Part shown: positions 1 to 8,595 of the stretch, one piece after another | Numbering within the stretch: position 1 is the first letter of the stretch | Layout: every line of letters starts with the position of its first letter | Assembly (NCBI RefSeq): GCF_038002225.1 | Contig: NZ_JBBOCA010000001.1 | Location: 2,914,001 to 2,978,000 of the forward strand | Origin: Paenibacillus sp. FSL R7-0204 | GTDB taxonomy: Bacteria > Bacillota > Bacilli > Paenibacillales > Paenibacillaceae | Length of the DNA stretch: 64,000 bases | Direction of reading: 5' to 3' | Made by a program: the position numbers and the translations under genes | Notes under the pieces: generated by a model | Databases searched by the model: none | What the model was told of the DNA's origin: nothing | Seen by the model: only the letters and a program-made list of their open reading frames with translations

Positions 1-252
1 GGCGTCAAATCCGAACGGGCCATCCACACGCTGGGCAACAAGGATCTGATCCATGAAGTGGGCCGGGCGGAGGCTGTCGGGCGTCCGATTCTGTACGGCA
101 CGACCAAGTCCTTCCTGGACAGCTTCGGGCTGGCCAGCCTGAAGGAGCTGCCGGAGCCGTCGAGCTTCGATACCTCCGAGGGCCTGGAAGAGGAGACCCA
201 GCTGCTGTTCAGCAAGCTGGACAGCCAGATGACTTTTGATGAGCCGGAATAA
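1..252 (+). CDS. scpB: Segregation and condensation protein B (C-terminal part)
   Basis: The gene is cut by the window start; about 83 C-terminal codons are visible in frame from base 1. ScpB is the winged-helix kleisin partner that works with ScpA and Smc in chromosome condensation and segregation. The visible part carries family-typical text ([18 protein letters not shown], then LKELP), which is the second winged-helix domain, and an acidic tail. A strong terminator follows within 25 bases, so the scp operon probably ends here. In Bacillus the dacB-spm genes also lie just downstream of scpB, which supports the call. Confidence 0.93.
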   Translation, partial: GVKSERAIHTLGNKDLIHEVGRAEAVGRPILYGTTKSFLDSFGLASLKELPEPSSFDTSEGLEEETQLLFSKLDSQMTFDEPE

Positions 253-276
253 TGCAGCGGGCTGCCGCTGTGACAG

Positions 277-313
277 AAATGCCGTTGTCCCTTCGGGGGC
301 AGCGGCATTTTTT
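277..313 (+). terminator. Rho-independent terminator after scpB
   Basis: A 15-bp stem runs from AAATGCCGTTGTCCC to GGGGCAGCGGCATTT, with two or three G-T pairs and a TTC loop, and it ends in a run of T. It lies 25 bases past the scpB stop codon. The 101-nt repeat starts immediately behind it. Confidence 0.9.
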
Positions 314-314
314 C

Positions 315-415
315 AAAATATAAGATTTTATATGTTGCACACGATAAAGTATCCTTCTATTTCTCGCTGAAGCGGTACCGTCCTTTAAAAGGACGGCAAA
401 TCCGTTTCCACTTGT
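315..415 (+). repeat. 101-nt dispersed repeat with nested hairpins, copy 1
   Basis: This stretch matches 62744-62844 at 95 of 101 positions without gaps. The 5' part holds a short A/T palindrome (TATAAG...TTTATA). The 3' part folds into a nested hairpin: outer arms GAAGCGG and CCGTTTC, inner arms CCGTCCTTT and AAAGGACGG. In this copy the outer stem contains a G-T pair that is A-T in the other copy. It sits between the scpB terminator and ytfI and has no open reading frame of interest. Confidence 0.88.
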
Positions 416-524
416 GAAAAATGGAGAAGTTAACGAAATCACCGAATGTTATCCAGCCGTAATTGCCATACTAATCCAGAGGCTACATGTTTATTATTCT
501 AAAGTCTGCTTGGAGGTTAACCGT

Positions 525-1223
525 GTGACGTTATGGCTGGCAATACCCTTAATCCTGCTGCTGCTCGTAGTTCTGCTGTTCCTGCTGGTTCTGGCGTCAT
601 CGATTCATTTTCACTTGCGTGTCCGCAGGCTCGGTAAGGATGACCGCATCGAATTCGACATCAAAGCTGTATATGGCTTCGTTAAATTTCATTATGAGGT
701 GCCTGCGCTGGTCTTCCAGAGCCTCGAACAGGGAATTAAGCTCAAGGTGGAGACAAGCGGAATCGCACCGGTGAAGCTGGATAGCGAGAAGGAAGGGCAG
801 GTCGATAAGGAGTCTGTGACGCAATGGCTAAAGAATGTACGCACTGCGTTACATGCCACCCGCGGTCTGAAAAAATGGCTGCAAGACACCCTCGCTCATA
901 TTCAGATCACCAAGCTGGACTGGTCCACAGACTTCTCTCTGGGGGAGGCTGCAACGACCGCCACGGCGGTAGGGGCCTTATGGGGCCTGAAATGGACGAT
1001 GATCGGCGTGCTCTCCCGGATGGTCAGACTGGTGCATAAGCCGGGAATATTTGTGGCGCCTGTCTTCCGGGATCAGCCGTCTTTTGCAACGGAAGCCGTC
1101 TGCAGCGGCAAGCTGTCCGCCGGATATGCGCTCTATGCGGGTCTTCTGCTGCTGCGGCGTGTGTCGAAGGTGGAAGGCGGTCTGGGCCGGTGGAAGAAAT
1201 TGCTCAGCCGTGAACGCTCCTAA
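525..1223 (+). CDS. ytfI: DUF2953 protein YtfI
   Basis: A 232-residue protein starting at GTG 525, which has a GGAGG site 8 bases upstream (an open frame continues further 5' but without a start signal). The N-terminus is a very hydrophobic membrane segment (LAIPLILLLLVVLLFLLV), followed by a soluble region. The sequence matches the DUF2953 family, whose Bacillus member YtfI lies next to ytfJ as here. The molecular role is unknown; the pairing with ytfJ suggests a forespore membrane function during sporulation, which is inference from context. Confidence 0.8.
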   Translation: MTLWLAIPLILLLLVVLLFLLVLASSIHFHLRVRRLGKDDRIEFDIKAVYGFVKFHYEVPALVFQSLEQGIKLKVETSGIAPVKLDSEKEGQVDKESVTQWLKNVRTALHATRGLKKWLQDTLAHIQITKLDWSTDFSLGEAATTATAVGALWGLKWTMIGVLSRMVRLVHKPGIFVAPVFRDQPSFATEAVCSGKLSAGYALYAGLLLLRRVSKVEGGLGRWKKLLSRERS

Positions 1224-1303
1224 ATAATCTACATACTCCAATCTATAGTGGGCAAGATAAATACTGCAGGTACATTTATATACACACGAGGAGGAGACAA
1301 ACA

Positions 1304-1798
1304 ATGTCAGATCATCCGATTCAAGGTCTCATGCAGACCGCAATGGAGAATATTAAAGGCATGGTTGATGTAAATACAATTGTTGGAGATCCGGTTGAAA
1401 CGCCCGATGGTACCGTCATTCTGCCAATTAGCAAGGTGACGTTCGGTTTCGCAGCAGGCGGCAGTGACTTTAGAGTCGAGGATGAGGGTCCGGGCGTGAA
1501 CAGCAGCGGGTCCGGTGTCAAAATGCTTCCTTTCGGGGGCGGCAGCGGGGGCGGTGTGTCCATTCGTCCGATCGCTTTTCTGGTCGTTGGCAGGGAAGGG
1601 GTACATATTGTGCCGCTGGATAATCAGACCCATCTGTTCGAGAAAATTATTGATGCCACGCCTAACCTGCTCGACAAAATTCAGAATATGTTCCAGCCCG
1701 GCATGGTTCCCGAAGCTTCAGATATTCCCGGCTCCAAGGTAACCAAAACCGTTGTGGAGACCGGGTCCGGCTCGCCTGACCATTCGTCAACACATTAG
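1304..1798 (+). CDS. ytfJ: GerW-family sporulation protein YtfJ
   Basis: A 164-residue protein with a good GAGGAGGAGA site before ATG 1304. The start HPIQGLMQTAMENIKGMVDVNTIVG and the block VILPISKVTFGFAAGGSDF are typical of the YtfJ/GerW family. A glycine-rich stretch (FGGGSGGGVS) precedes the conserved IAFLVV segment. Family members are made in the forespore; one is reported to be needed for normal germination. It follows ytfI by 80 bases, probably co-transcribed. The C-terminal tail is rich in Ser/Thr and not conserved. Confidence 0.88.
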   Translation: MSDHPIQGLMQTAMENIKGMVDVNTIVGDPVETPDGTVILPISKVTFGFAAGGSDFRVEDEGPGVNSSGSGVKMLPFGGGSGGGVSIRPIAFLVVGREGVHIVPLDNQTHLFEKIIDATPNLLDKIQNMFQPGMVPEASDIPGSKVTKTVVETGSGSPDHSSTH

Positions 1799-1989
1799 GA
1801 TACAGCGAGGATACAGCGAACTCAAGAAAAGTATGGAATACGGGGATATCACCTTAGAAGGTGGTATCCCTTTTTTGCCGGATGATGGAGGATAGGACAT
1901 ACCTGCCCCATGCCCCGCATACACTTGTACAACCAGGCAAGACTGATGAACCGTTGCGTAAGGAACGGATAAGAAGCCGGAGGATGAAC

Positions 1990-3267
1990 ATGAAGACATT
2001 AACCCGAAAATCTATGCTGTCCTTACTGTTGTGTGCGCTGCTGCTTGCGCTGGTGCCTGTGTCTGCCGTTAGTGCAGAGAACCGTTCGATCTCTACCCAT
2101 GCCAGGGCAGCGGCGCTGATTGATGTGACTTCCGGAAGAATTCTGTACAGCAGCCGCGGGGATGAACCGATGCTGATTGCCAGTCTGACCAAAATTATGA
2201 CCGCCCTTGTGGCGATAGAGAACAGCGATATTACGTCGAAGGTCAAGGTTGGTAAAAATGCTTTTGCCAAGGAGGGCTCCTCCCTGTACCTGAAGCTGGG
2301 TGAAGAAATGACGCTGAAGGATATGCTGTACGGGCTGATGCTACGCTCCGGCAACGATGCAGCAACGGCAATCGCCGAGCATGTCGGCGGCTCGGAGCAG
2401 GGGTTTGTCTACCTGATGAATGCTAAGGCGCAGGAGCTGGATTTGAAAAATACGCATTTTGCCAATCCGCACGGGTTAGATGCAGAAGGCCACTTTTCCA
2501 GCGCGAATGATTTGGCCGTATTGACTGCTTATGCGATGCATAATCCGGTGTTCAAGGAGATCGTAGCCACCAAAGAGAAGACAGCGGACAATCCCTATGA
2601 GAAGTGGGACTATAAATGGAGCAACAAGAATAAGATGCTGCGCCTCTACGAAGGAGCGGATGGGGTCAAGACGGGGTATACCAAAAAAGCGCTGCGCTGC
2701 CTGGTCAGCTCCGCTACAAGGGACGGGCAGCAGCTCGTGGCGGTTACGCTGAATGACGGTAATGACTGGAACGACCATTCCTCGCTGCTGGACTTCGGCT
2801 TTAACCACTATCCGCTGAAGACGCTGGTCGAGCGGGGCGAGGCCGTCAAAGGCTACAGTCTGGTTACCGGCAAGGCCTTCGCCTATCCGCTTGGTCAGGG
2901 GGAGGAAGCAAGGCTCGTCAACAAGCTGGTGCTTAAGTCAGGTCCGCAGGCTGCTGCGGGGGGGAATGCTGCGGGTACGAGGAGTGCAGGTGCAGGCTCC
3001 AGTGTAAGTGCAGGTGCGGGCAGGGCAGGTACAAATGCCAACGGTAGTGAGGGCGATGTTAACTTCGGGCTCAGAGGTGTGATTATTTTGCAGCTGGGAG
3101 ATAAAGAGATCGGGCGGGTTCCGGTGTACACTCCGGGCCAGCTCCCGCCGGAGACATCACCATATGAGAAAAGGTACAACGCTGCGAGTGCCTCCGCCTA
3201 CCCGGCGGGCAACTGGCTGCAGGCCTTCGGCAGTGCGCTGCGGGCGTTGTTCCGCACAGGGGAATAG
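1990..3267 (+). CDS. dacB: D-alanyl-D-alanine carboxypeptidase (sporulation PBP5*-like)
   Basis: A 425-residue penicillin-binding protein that trims the terminal D-Ala from peptidoglycan stem peptides. ATG 1990 is chosen because GGAGG lies 6 bases upstream; in-frame codons reach back to 1861 without a ribosome site. A signal peptide spans residues 1-29 (cleavage after VSA). The three active-site motifs are visible: SLTK (Ser65, Lys68), SGN and KTG. After the catalytic domain a 45-residue Gly/Ala/Ser-rich stretch is inserted before the final beta-domain. The spmA-spmB genes follow directly, as in the Bacillus dacB operon that sets spore cortex cross-linking. Confidence 0.92.
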   Translation: MKTLTRKSMLSLLLCALLLALVPVSAVSAENRSISTHARAAALIDVTSGRILYSSRGDEPMLIASLTKIMTALVAIENSDITSKVKVGKNAFAKEGSSLYLKLGEEMTLKDMLYGLMLRSGNDAATAIAEHVGGSEQGFVYLMNAKAQELDLKNTHFANPHGLDAEGHFSSANDLAVLTAYAMHNPVFKEIVATKEKTADNPYEKWDYKWSNKNKMLRLYEGADGVKTGYTKKALRCLVSSATRDGQQLVAVTLNDGNDWNDHSSLLDFGFNHYPLKTLVERGEAVKGYSLVTGKAFAYPLGQGEEARLVNKLVLKSGPQAAAGGNAAGTRSAGAGSSVSAGAGRAGTNANGSEGDVNFGLRGVIILQLGDKEIGRVPVYTPGQLPPETSPYEKRYNAASASAYPAGNWLQAFGSALRALFRTGE

Positions 3268-3320
3268 TGAGACCATGCTTTAAGACAGAGTATAAAGAAT
3301 GATCCGGGGGAGGGATACCG

Positions 3321-3992
3321 ATGTTAAATGCAATCTGGCTGGGGATGATTCTGATCGGGTTTGCCTTTGCAGCAGTTAACGGACGGATGAACGAGTTCAC
3401 GGCCGCCGTATTCGATGGTGCGAAGAGCGGGGTGACCGTCAGCTTCGGGCTGATCAGCGTGCTGGTGTTCTGGCTGGGCATTATGCGGATAGCGGAGGAT
3501 GCCGATCTGCTGAAGAAAATCTCCAGAGTGCTGGGTCCGGTAGTCTCCTTTCTGTTCCCGGATGTGCCCAAAGGGCACCCCGCCATCGGCTACATTCTCT
3601 CCAATATGAGCGCCAACCTGCTGGGGCTGGGGAATGCGGCCACTCCAATGGGCATTAAGGCGATGCAGGAGCTGCAGACGCTGAACCCGGATAAGGAGAC
3701 AGCAACGCCAGCCATGTGTACCCTGCTTGCGCTGAATACCGCCAGCATCACCCTGATTCCGGCGACTCTGATTGCGATCCGGCTGAATTACGGATCAGCG
3801 GACCCGGCGGCCATCGTCGGGACCACCCTGGCGGCGACGGCAGTGGCTACCCTGGCCGCGATTGCTGCGGACAGGCTGTTCCGCCGCCTGACCCTGCTCC
3901 GCAGGCCGCCCGGACCGCCGCCGGTCCTGAAGGCCGGTACCGGCCCGGCAAACGGGAGCGGGGCGCTCCCACATTCTTCGGTGAAAGGATGA
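3321..3992 (+). CDS. spmA: Spore maturation protein A
   Basis: A 223-residue integral membrane protein with a GGGGGAGGG ribosome site. It has several hydrophobic helices, the nucleoside-transporter-like 'gate' family block (SNMSANLLGLGNAATPMGIK) and the MCTLLALNTAS segment. SpmA acts with SpmB and DacB in forespore dehydration and cortex maturation. The last 35 residues form a Pro/Gly-rich cytoplasmic tail that looks like a lineage-specific extension. spmB begins 6 bases after the stop, so the two are translationally close. Confidence 0.93.
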   Translation: MLNAIWLGMILIGFAFAAVNGRMNEFTAAVFDGAKSGVTVSFGLISVLVFWLGIMRIAEDADLLKKISRVLGPVVSFLFPDVPKGHPAIGYILSNMSANLLGLGNAATPMGIKAMQELQTLNPDKETATPAMCTLLALNTASITLIPATLIAIRLNYGSADPAAIVGTTLAATAVATLAAIAADRLFRRLTLLRRPPGPPPVLKAGTGPANGSGALPHSSVKG

Positions 3993-3998
3993 CCGTCC

Positions 3999-4532
3999 AT
4001 GTTACAACTGATCAGTCTGATCTCTGCCTGGGCGATTCCGGTCATGGTTACCTTTATTCCGCTGTATGCCTTCATGCGCAAGGTTCCGGTCTATGAATCT
4101 TTCGTGGAGGGGGCGAAGGATGGCTTCGGTACCGCTATCGCGATTATCCCCCATCTGGTCGGCATGCTGGTGGCGATCAGTGTGTTCCGCGCGTCCGGTG
4201 CGCTGGACTTCCTGATGGGCTTTGTAAGCCCTCTGATGGAGGGAATGGGTATTCCGTCAGAGGTGCTTCCGCTCGGTCTCCTGCGCCCGCTGACGGGCAC
4301 TGGATCACTTGCCTATACTACAGACCTGATCCGCATCCACGGCCCGGACTCTCTCATCGGTATGATTGCTTCTACTATACAGGGGAGCACAGACACCACC
4401 CTGTATGTGCTGACTGTGTATTTCGGCGCTGTAGGCATCCGCAACGGCCGCTATGCCTTGAAGGTAGGCCTGTTCTCGGACGTCGTCGGCTTTATTGCTG
4501 CGATTGCTGTTTGTCTGCTTGTGTTCGGGTAG
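3999..4532 (+). CDS. spmB: Spore maturation protein B
   Basis: A 177-residue membrane protein, last gene of dacB-spmA-spmB. Visible family features are the FIPLYAFMRKVPVYESFVEG start region, the gate-type block PLTGTGSLAYTTDLIR and IQGSTDTTLYVLTVYFG. It shares the fold of SpmA, and the pair is needed for spore core dehydration and heat resistance in Bacillus. Start ATG 3999 follows AAAGGA by about 10 bases. No convincing T-run terminator is seen directly behind it; the next 600 bases have no gene. Confidence 0.94.
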   Translation: MLQLISLISAWAIPVMVTFIPLYAFMRKVPVYESFVEGAKDGFGTAIAIIPHLVGMLVAISVFRASGALDFLMGFVSPLMEGMGIPSEVLPLGLLRPLTGTGSLAYTTDLIRIHGPDSLIGMIASTIQGSTDTTLYVLTVYFGAVGIRNGRYALKVGLFSDVVGFIAAIAVCLLVFG

Positions 4533-4875
4533 GGAGTAGATTGTAGGAGGTAGGTTAATAGATGGATTTCCTCCACCTGCTGCTAGACGAATGAACGTTG
4601 TGAAGACAACAGTTGGAAAAATGCCGCTTAATTATAAGTATTCTCGCCAAAGTATTGAAATTAAACAAATTAAATGCCCTATTTCCACCTGCTTCAGCTA
4701 ACTTCCCCAAATCCCATGAATTAGGATACATTTATCCAATTATTTGCCTCCAGGAGAGAGCAAATGAAGGGTATTAGTGCACCTGATCACTTCCCTGGCA
4801 ACCTGCCGCCAGTGGTTGTGGTTCCCAAGCGCTGCCCAGCAGCCGCTCGCCCTACAGTCCTCACCCCTTCTGGGA
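4533..4875 (+). other. Gene-free stretch after spmB
   Basis: No reading frame with a ribosome site is seen. Near its end ACAGTCCTCACC (4854-4865) forms a perfect 12-bp hairpin with GGTGAGGACTGT (4876-4887); the second arm is also the left end of the inverted-repeat element described next. The tract lacks a long T-run, so a terminator function for spmB is possible but weak. Confidence 0.5.
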
Positions 4876-5094
4876 GGTGAGGACTGTTTGTTATTAGGTT
4901 TGCCCGTGCGTAGACGGAGTAACGGAGAGGAATTTTGGAACTGGAGGAGCGCCAGCGTCCGCCTTTAAAGTTGGATTTCTACTGCTGCAGGGCAGTCTGA
5001 TCAAGGAAATCCAACTTTAACAGCGGCCGGAAGTCCAAACATTCCCCGGAGTTACGATTAGTCAACGCTTTTTAATTAACAAACAGTCCTCACC
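4876..5094. repeat. 219-bp element with 18-bp terminal inverted repeats
   Basis: The ends GGTGAGGACTGTTTGTTA (4876-4893) and TAACAAACAGTCCTCACC (5077-5094) are perfect 18-bp inverted repeats. Inside is a second perfect inverted repeat of 15 bp, TTAAAGTTGGATTTC (4965-4979) and GAAATCCAACTTTAA (5006-5020), separated by 26 bases. No ORF is present. The architecture resembles a miniature inverted-repeat transposable element or a long-stem structured RNA. No clear target-site duplication is visible at the ends, and the left arm also pairs with 4854-4865, so the true boundary is uncertain. Confidence 0.6.
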
Positions 5095-5149
5095 GCCCGC
5101 CCCCCCACTTCATATGCTATTTCAGCAATACGGAGGGAGGACGACAAGG

Positions 5150-5494
5150 GTGGAATACAAAGGCTTTATTCTGCATCATTCCCGCTGTCCGTCTATTAAC
5201 GGCAAAGGCTTCGACTTCTGGGTCGGGCTGAACGGCTCGGTCTATGCGGCGCCGCTGCTGACAGACCCGGAGCATATTCATATTTGCCTCGAAGGCAACT
5301 ACGGGGAGGCGGAGCAGCTGCCCAAGCTTCCGGAGCGCCAGCAGCAGCTGTTTGCAGCGGGGAAGCTTATACTGGAGCTGTCCGGGCGCTATCAAATGTC
5401 GCCGCTTACGGTGGAGCCGCATAGTGAAACTTGCCCCGGAGCATTTTTTCCGTGGAATGATCTTGTGATTTATGCCTCCGATGGTTATCATTAA
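5150..5494 (+). CDS. Small N-acetylmuramoyl-L-alanine amidase-like protein (Amidase_2/PGRP fold)
   Basis: A 114-residue protein; GTG 5150 is chosen for the GGAGGGAGG site 9 bases upstream (an ATG at 5114 is an alternative). The text shows the Amidase_2 landmarks: FILHHS near the N-terminus, then GLNGSVY, a HIHICLEGNYG block and the PHSETCPG segment. The His in HHS, the His in PHSE and the Cys in TCPG would be the three zinc ligands. It is shorter than usual family members and has no signal peptide. It sits 20 bases before rluB, probably in one transcript. Function on cell-wall material is inferred only from the fold. Confidence 0.65.
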   Translation: MEYKGFILHHSRCPSINGKGFDFWVGLNGSVYAAPLLTDPEHIHICLEGNYGEAEQLPKLPERQQQLFAAGKLILELSGRYQMSPLTVEPHSETCPGAFFPWNDLVIYASDGYH

Positions 5495-5514
5495 CCTGAG
5501 GTGAGTAGTCGAAA

Positions 5515-6273
5515 ATGGAAAGATTACAGAAAATATTGGCGCAAGCAGGTGTTGCGTCCAGACGCAAATGTGAAGAAATGATTTTGGCCGGTAAAGTGGA
5601 AGTCAACGGGGAACTCGTAACTACGCTTGGCACGAAGGCGGACCCCGCAACCGATATTATTAAAGTCTCGGGCAGACTGATCCGGGGCGAGAATAAAATC
5701 TATATTATGTTCAACAAGCCCAAAGGTGTAATTACAAGCGCCTCGGATGACAAGGGCCGCAAGGTAGTAACGGATTACCTGAAAGGAATCACAGAGCGCG
5801 TATACCCTGTAGGCCGCTTGGACTACGATACGGAAGGGCTGCTGCTGCTGACGAATGACGGTGAGTTTGCCAACCTGCTCACGCATCCGAAGCATCATGT
5901 GCCGAAGACGTATCTGGCCACGGTCAAGGGTGTGCCGCACGGCACAGCGCTGGACAAGCTGAAGGCCGGCATTAAGCTGGAGGACGGCATGACCGCTCCG
6001 GCGGAAGTCGAATACAAGGATATCGATGAAGCCAATAAGGAAGCGGTAATCAGCATCACCATCCATGAAGGCCGCAACCGTCAGGTCCGGCGGATGTTCG
6101 AGGCCGTGTCGCATCCGGTTATCCGCCTGAAGCGGATTTCCTTCGGGGATATTCTGCTTCAGAATCTCAAGCGCGGCTCCTACCGCCATTTGACCAAGGA
6201 TGAGATCAATCATCTGCAGCAAATTGCCAAAGCGGGAATGCTTCGGGACAATCAGACACGCAAAGACACATAA
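5515..6273 (+). CDS. rluB: 23S rRNA pseudouridine(2605) synthase RluB-type
   Basis: A 252-residue enzyme of the RsuA/RluB family. Residues 1-60 are an S4 RNA-binding domain (MERLQKILAQAGVASRRKCEEMI). The catalytic motif GRLDYDTEGLLLLTNDG holds the nucleophilic Asp, and GRNRQVRRMFEA is the conserved C-terminal motif. Start ATG 5515 follows an AGGTGA site. In Bacillus rluB likewise lies between the spm genes and resA, so the order supports the assignment. It isomerises a uridine in the peptidyl-transferase region of 23S rRNA. Confidence 0.94.
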   Translation: MERLQKILAQAGVASRRKCEEMILAGKVEVNGELVTTLGTKADPATDIIKVSGRLIRGENKIYIMFNKPKGVITSASDDKGRKVVTDYLKGITERVYPVGRLDYDTEGLLLLTNDGEFANLLTHPKHHVPKTYLATVKGVPHGTALDKLKAGIKLEDGMTAPAEVEYKDIDEANKEAVISITIHEGRNRQVRRMFEAVSHPVIRLKRISFGDILLQNLKRGSYRHLTKDEINHLQQIAKAGMLRDNQTRKDT

Positions 6274-6385
6274 AGTTCACAATTCCCCCTCCTAAAACTG
6301 TGACAATATTCGTTATAATGTTCATAGGATGTTCACACCTTACAACTAAAGTAATGAGTTGCGTCACAGAAGGGGGTACCCCTGT

Positions 6386-6910
6386 ATGGGCAAAGCCAGG
6401 AAGCCAATCCAAATCGTGATACTATTTCTAATCGTTCTGCTTGGGGGTTATGCCATCAGCTCCTCTGTGTTCGGGGGAGACGGCAAGCCGCAAGAAGGCG
6501 GGAAAGCGCCTAATTTTGAATTGCTTGGGCTGGACGGTGCGACCCATACGCTGGAGGAATTCAGAGGGAAGTCAGTTGTACTGAACTTCTGGGGCTCCTG
6601 GTGCGCACCATGCGTGAAGGAAATGCCTGCCTTGCAGGCGCAGTGGGAGAAATGGAAGGATCAGGGTGTTGTAGTCTTGGGCGTGAATGTGGGCGAGGAT
6701 CAGATGACGGTGGACAATTTCGTGAAGCTCGTGGATATTGATTTTCCGGTTGTGATGGATAAGGGACGCGATGCGGTCCGCAGCTATGGGGTCTCCCCGC
6801 TGCCCACTACCTTCTTCATTAATACGAAGGGCAGGGTGGACAGCATTCATATCGGCCAGCTGGATCTGAGCTCGCTTGACGAGCAAATCGGGAAGCTGGT
6901 GGGACCATGA
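6386..6910 (+). CDS. resA: Thiol-disulfide oxidoreductase ResA
   Basis: A 174-residue membrane-anchored thioredoxin-fold protein that reduces the haem-binding CXXC cysteines of apocytochrome c outside the membrane. ATG 6386 is chosen over the longer frame because of AGAAGGGGG about 10 bases before it. Residues 8-28 form the signal anchor, the redox motif is WCAPC (Cys73, Cys76), and the cis-Pro loop GVSPLPTTFFI is present. resB overlaps its stop codon by four bases (ATGA), showing translational coupling within resABC. Confidence 0.94.
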   Translation: MGKARKPIQIVILFLIVLLGGYAISSSVFGGDGKPQEGGKAPNFELLGLDGATHTLEEFRGKSVVLNFWGSWCAPCVKEMPALQAQWEKWKDQGVVVLGVNVGEDQMTVDNFVKLVDIDFPVVMDKGRDAVRSYGVSPLPTTFFINTKGRVDSIHIGQLDLSSLDEQIGKLVGP

Positions 6911-8595
6911 GTAAGCATGAGCCGCTGATCAGCAACACCAAATGTGAATGCGGTCACCAGAATCCGGTAGGAACGGTTCTCTGTGAAGCCTGCGGCAAGC
7001 CGCTGGATGAGAAGGAAGAGCACGCCTCGGGGAATCTGGAGATGCGCTACGATGGGGTGGCCCGCCGTTCACAACGGGTAAGTCCGGGAGTGATCGATAA
7101 GGTCTGGAACTTTTTTTCCTCAGTCAAAATTGCCATCTACCTGATTGTATTGACGCTGCTGGGTGCGATGCTCGGTACGATTTTTCCGCAAGAAAGCACC
7201 TTTCTGAATATTGACGCTTCAACCTATTATGAACAAACGTATGGAACAGCCGGGAATATATATTATAGACTCGGCCTTTCGCATACCTATGAATCCTGGT
7301 GGTTCGTGACGCTGCTGGTCATGATCGGAGCTTCTCTGGTCATCTGCAGTCTGGACCGCGTGCTTCCGCTCTACAAGGCGCTAACCCGGCAGAAGGTCCG
7401 CAAGCACCGCCAGTTCCTTACCCGTCAAAAGCTTACGCTGATTACAGAGGTGGAGGGGGAGCCGGAGGAATGGGTGGCACGGATCGTTCAGCCGCTTAAG
7501 AAGAAAGGATACCGCGTGCGGACGGAGGGAGGCGCATTACTGGCCGAGAAACACCGTTTCAGCCGCTGGGGACCTTATGTAATACATATTGGCCTGATTA
7601 TATTTTTGCTTGCTGTGCTTGCCAGGGGATTGCCGGGTCTGAATATGGATCAGCATCTTGCCTTCCCGCAGGGAGAGGCAGTACGGATACCGGACACCAG
7701 CATGTACCTGAAGAATGAGAAGTTCACAGTAGAATTCTATAGTGAAGAAGAGATGCCCGAGGAATTCCGGGGCAAGAAGGTCCTCCCTAAGCTCTACGAG
7801 ACCAAGGCGGTTCTATATGAATGTACGGCGGACTGCAGCGATCCTTCCAAGGAGCCTCAGCTTGCGGAAGTTGCCCGGCACGACATTCAGGTGAATTCTC
7901 CGCTGAGCTACCAAGGAATGAAAGCGTATCAGTTCGACTATGATCTTACGCCTGTGCTGCGTTCCGTGCAGCCTGATCTCGTCAATGCTTCAACCGGTGA
8001 GAGTTACGGCAAGTTCAGACTGGATATGAAGAATCCGCAGCGCAGCTTCAAGGCGGGACCGTACACACTTGAGCTCAAGGAGAAGTATATGGATTTCGGA
8101 TTGAATGAGGAAGGCCGTCCGGTCTCTACCTCCCCTTATCCGAACGCTCCGGCGTTTCTCTTCCTGATCCGTGGTCCGGATCTGCCGGCACAGGGGCAGC
8201 AATATTTCTATTTCCCGAAGCAGGTGGACAAGGAGCGCTTCCAACAGGAGGCCATCAACGACAAGCTTGGAGGCGGCACACGGTTTCTGGAGCTTGAGGT
8301 GGGCAGTATGACGGATGTGGATTTCTCGGAATCCACCAGCTATCTCAATATTCGTGTGGACCGGGCAATGCCGTTTGTCTGGATTGGTGCGGGTATTGTC
8401 ATGCTGGGGCTGATTCTCGGCTTCTATTGGCAGCACAGACGCATCTGGCTGATCGTTGAGGGCGGACAGCTGGTGCTTGGAGGACATACGAACAAGAACT
8501 GGTTCGGCTTCCGCCGTGAGCTTGTTTCTATTCTGGCGCAGATAGACATGACAGTCGATGACAAATCATTGGACAACGGAGGAGGCATGGCATGA
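6907..8595 (+). CDS. resB: Cytochrome c biogenesis protein ResB with N-terminal zinc ribbon
   Basis: A 562-residue membrane protein of system II cytochrome c maturation, partner of ResC in haem delivery and attachment. Core features are the KIAIYLIVLTLLGAMLGTIFP helix, a second helix after YESWWFVTLL, HRFSRWGPYVIHIG, a large external domain, and the C-terminal FVWIGAGIVMLGLILGF helix. Unusually, residues about 9-33 contain a CxC-x12-CxxC zinc ribbon (KCECG...CEACG) ahead of the first helix, facing the cytoplasm. It overlaps resA and resC by four bases each. Confidence 0.93.
   Translation: MSKHEPLISNTKCECGHQNPVGTVLCEACGKPLDEKEEHASGNLEMRYDGVARRSQRVSPGVIDKVWNFFSSVKIAIYLIVLTLLGAMLGTIFPQESTFLNIDASTYYEQTYGTAGNIYYRLGLSHTYESWWFVTLLVMIGASLVICSLDRVLPLYKALTRQKVRKHRQFLTRQKLTLITEVEGEPEEWVARIVQPLKKKGYRVRTEGGALLAEKHRFSRWGPYVIHIGLIIFLLAVLARGLPGLNMDQHLAFPQGEAVRIPDTSMYLKNEKFTVEFYSEEEMPEEFRGKKVLPKLYETKAVLYECTADCSDPSKEPQLAEVARHDIQVNSPLSYQGMKAYQFDYDLTPVLRSVQPDLVNASTGESYGKFRLDMKNPQRSFKAGPYTLELKEKYMDFGLNEEGRPVSTSPYPNAPAFLFLIRGPDLPAQGQQYFYFPKQVDKERFQQEAINDKLGGGTRFLELEVGSMTDVDFSESTSYLNIRVDRAMPFVWIGAGIVMLGLILGFYWQHRRIWLIVEGGQLVLGGHTNKNWFGFRRELVSILAQIDMTVDDKSLDNGGGMA

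Noticed and set aside
5117..5491. 124-codon minus-strand frame opposite the amidase-like gene
   Set aside because: Antisense shadow; the plus-strand frame has a ribosome site and recognisable motifs.
6291..6319. TATAAT at 6314-6319 as resA promoter
   Set aside because: The -10 box is perfect, but no -35 box is present at 16-18 bases; a ResD-dependent promoter is possible but cannot be shown from sequence alone.
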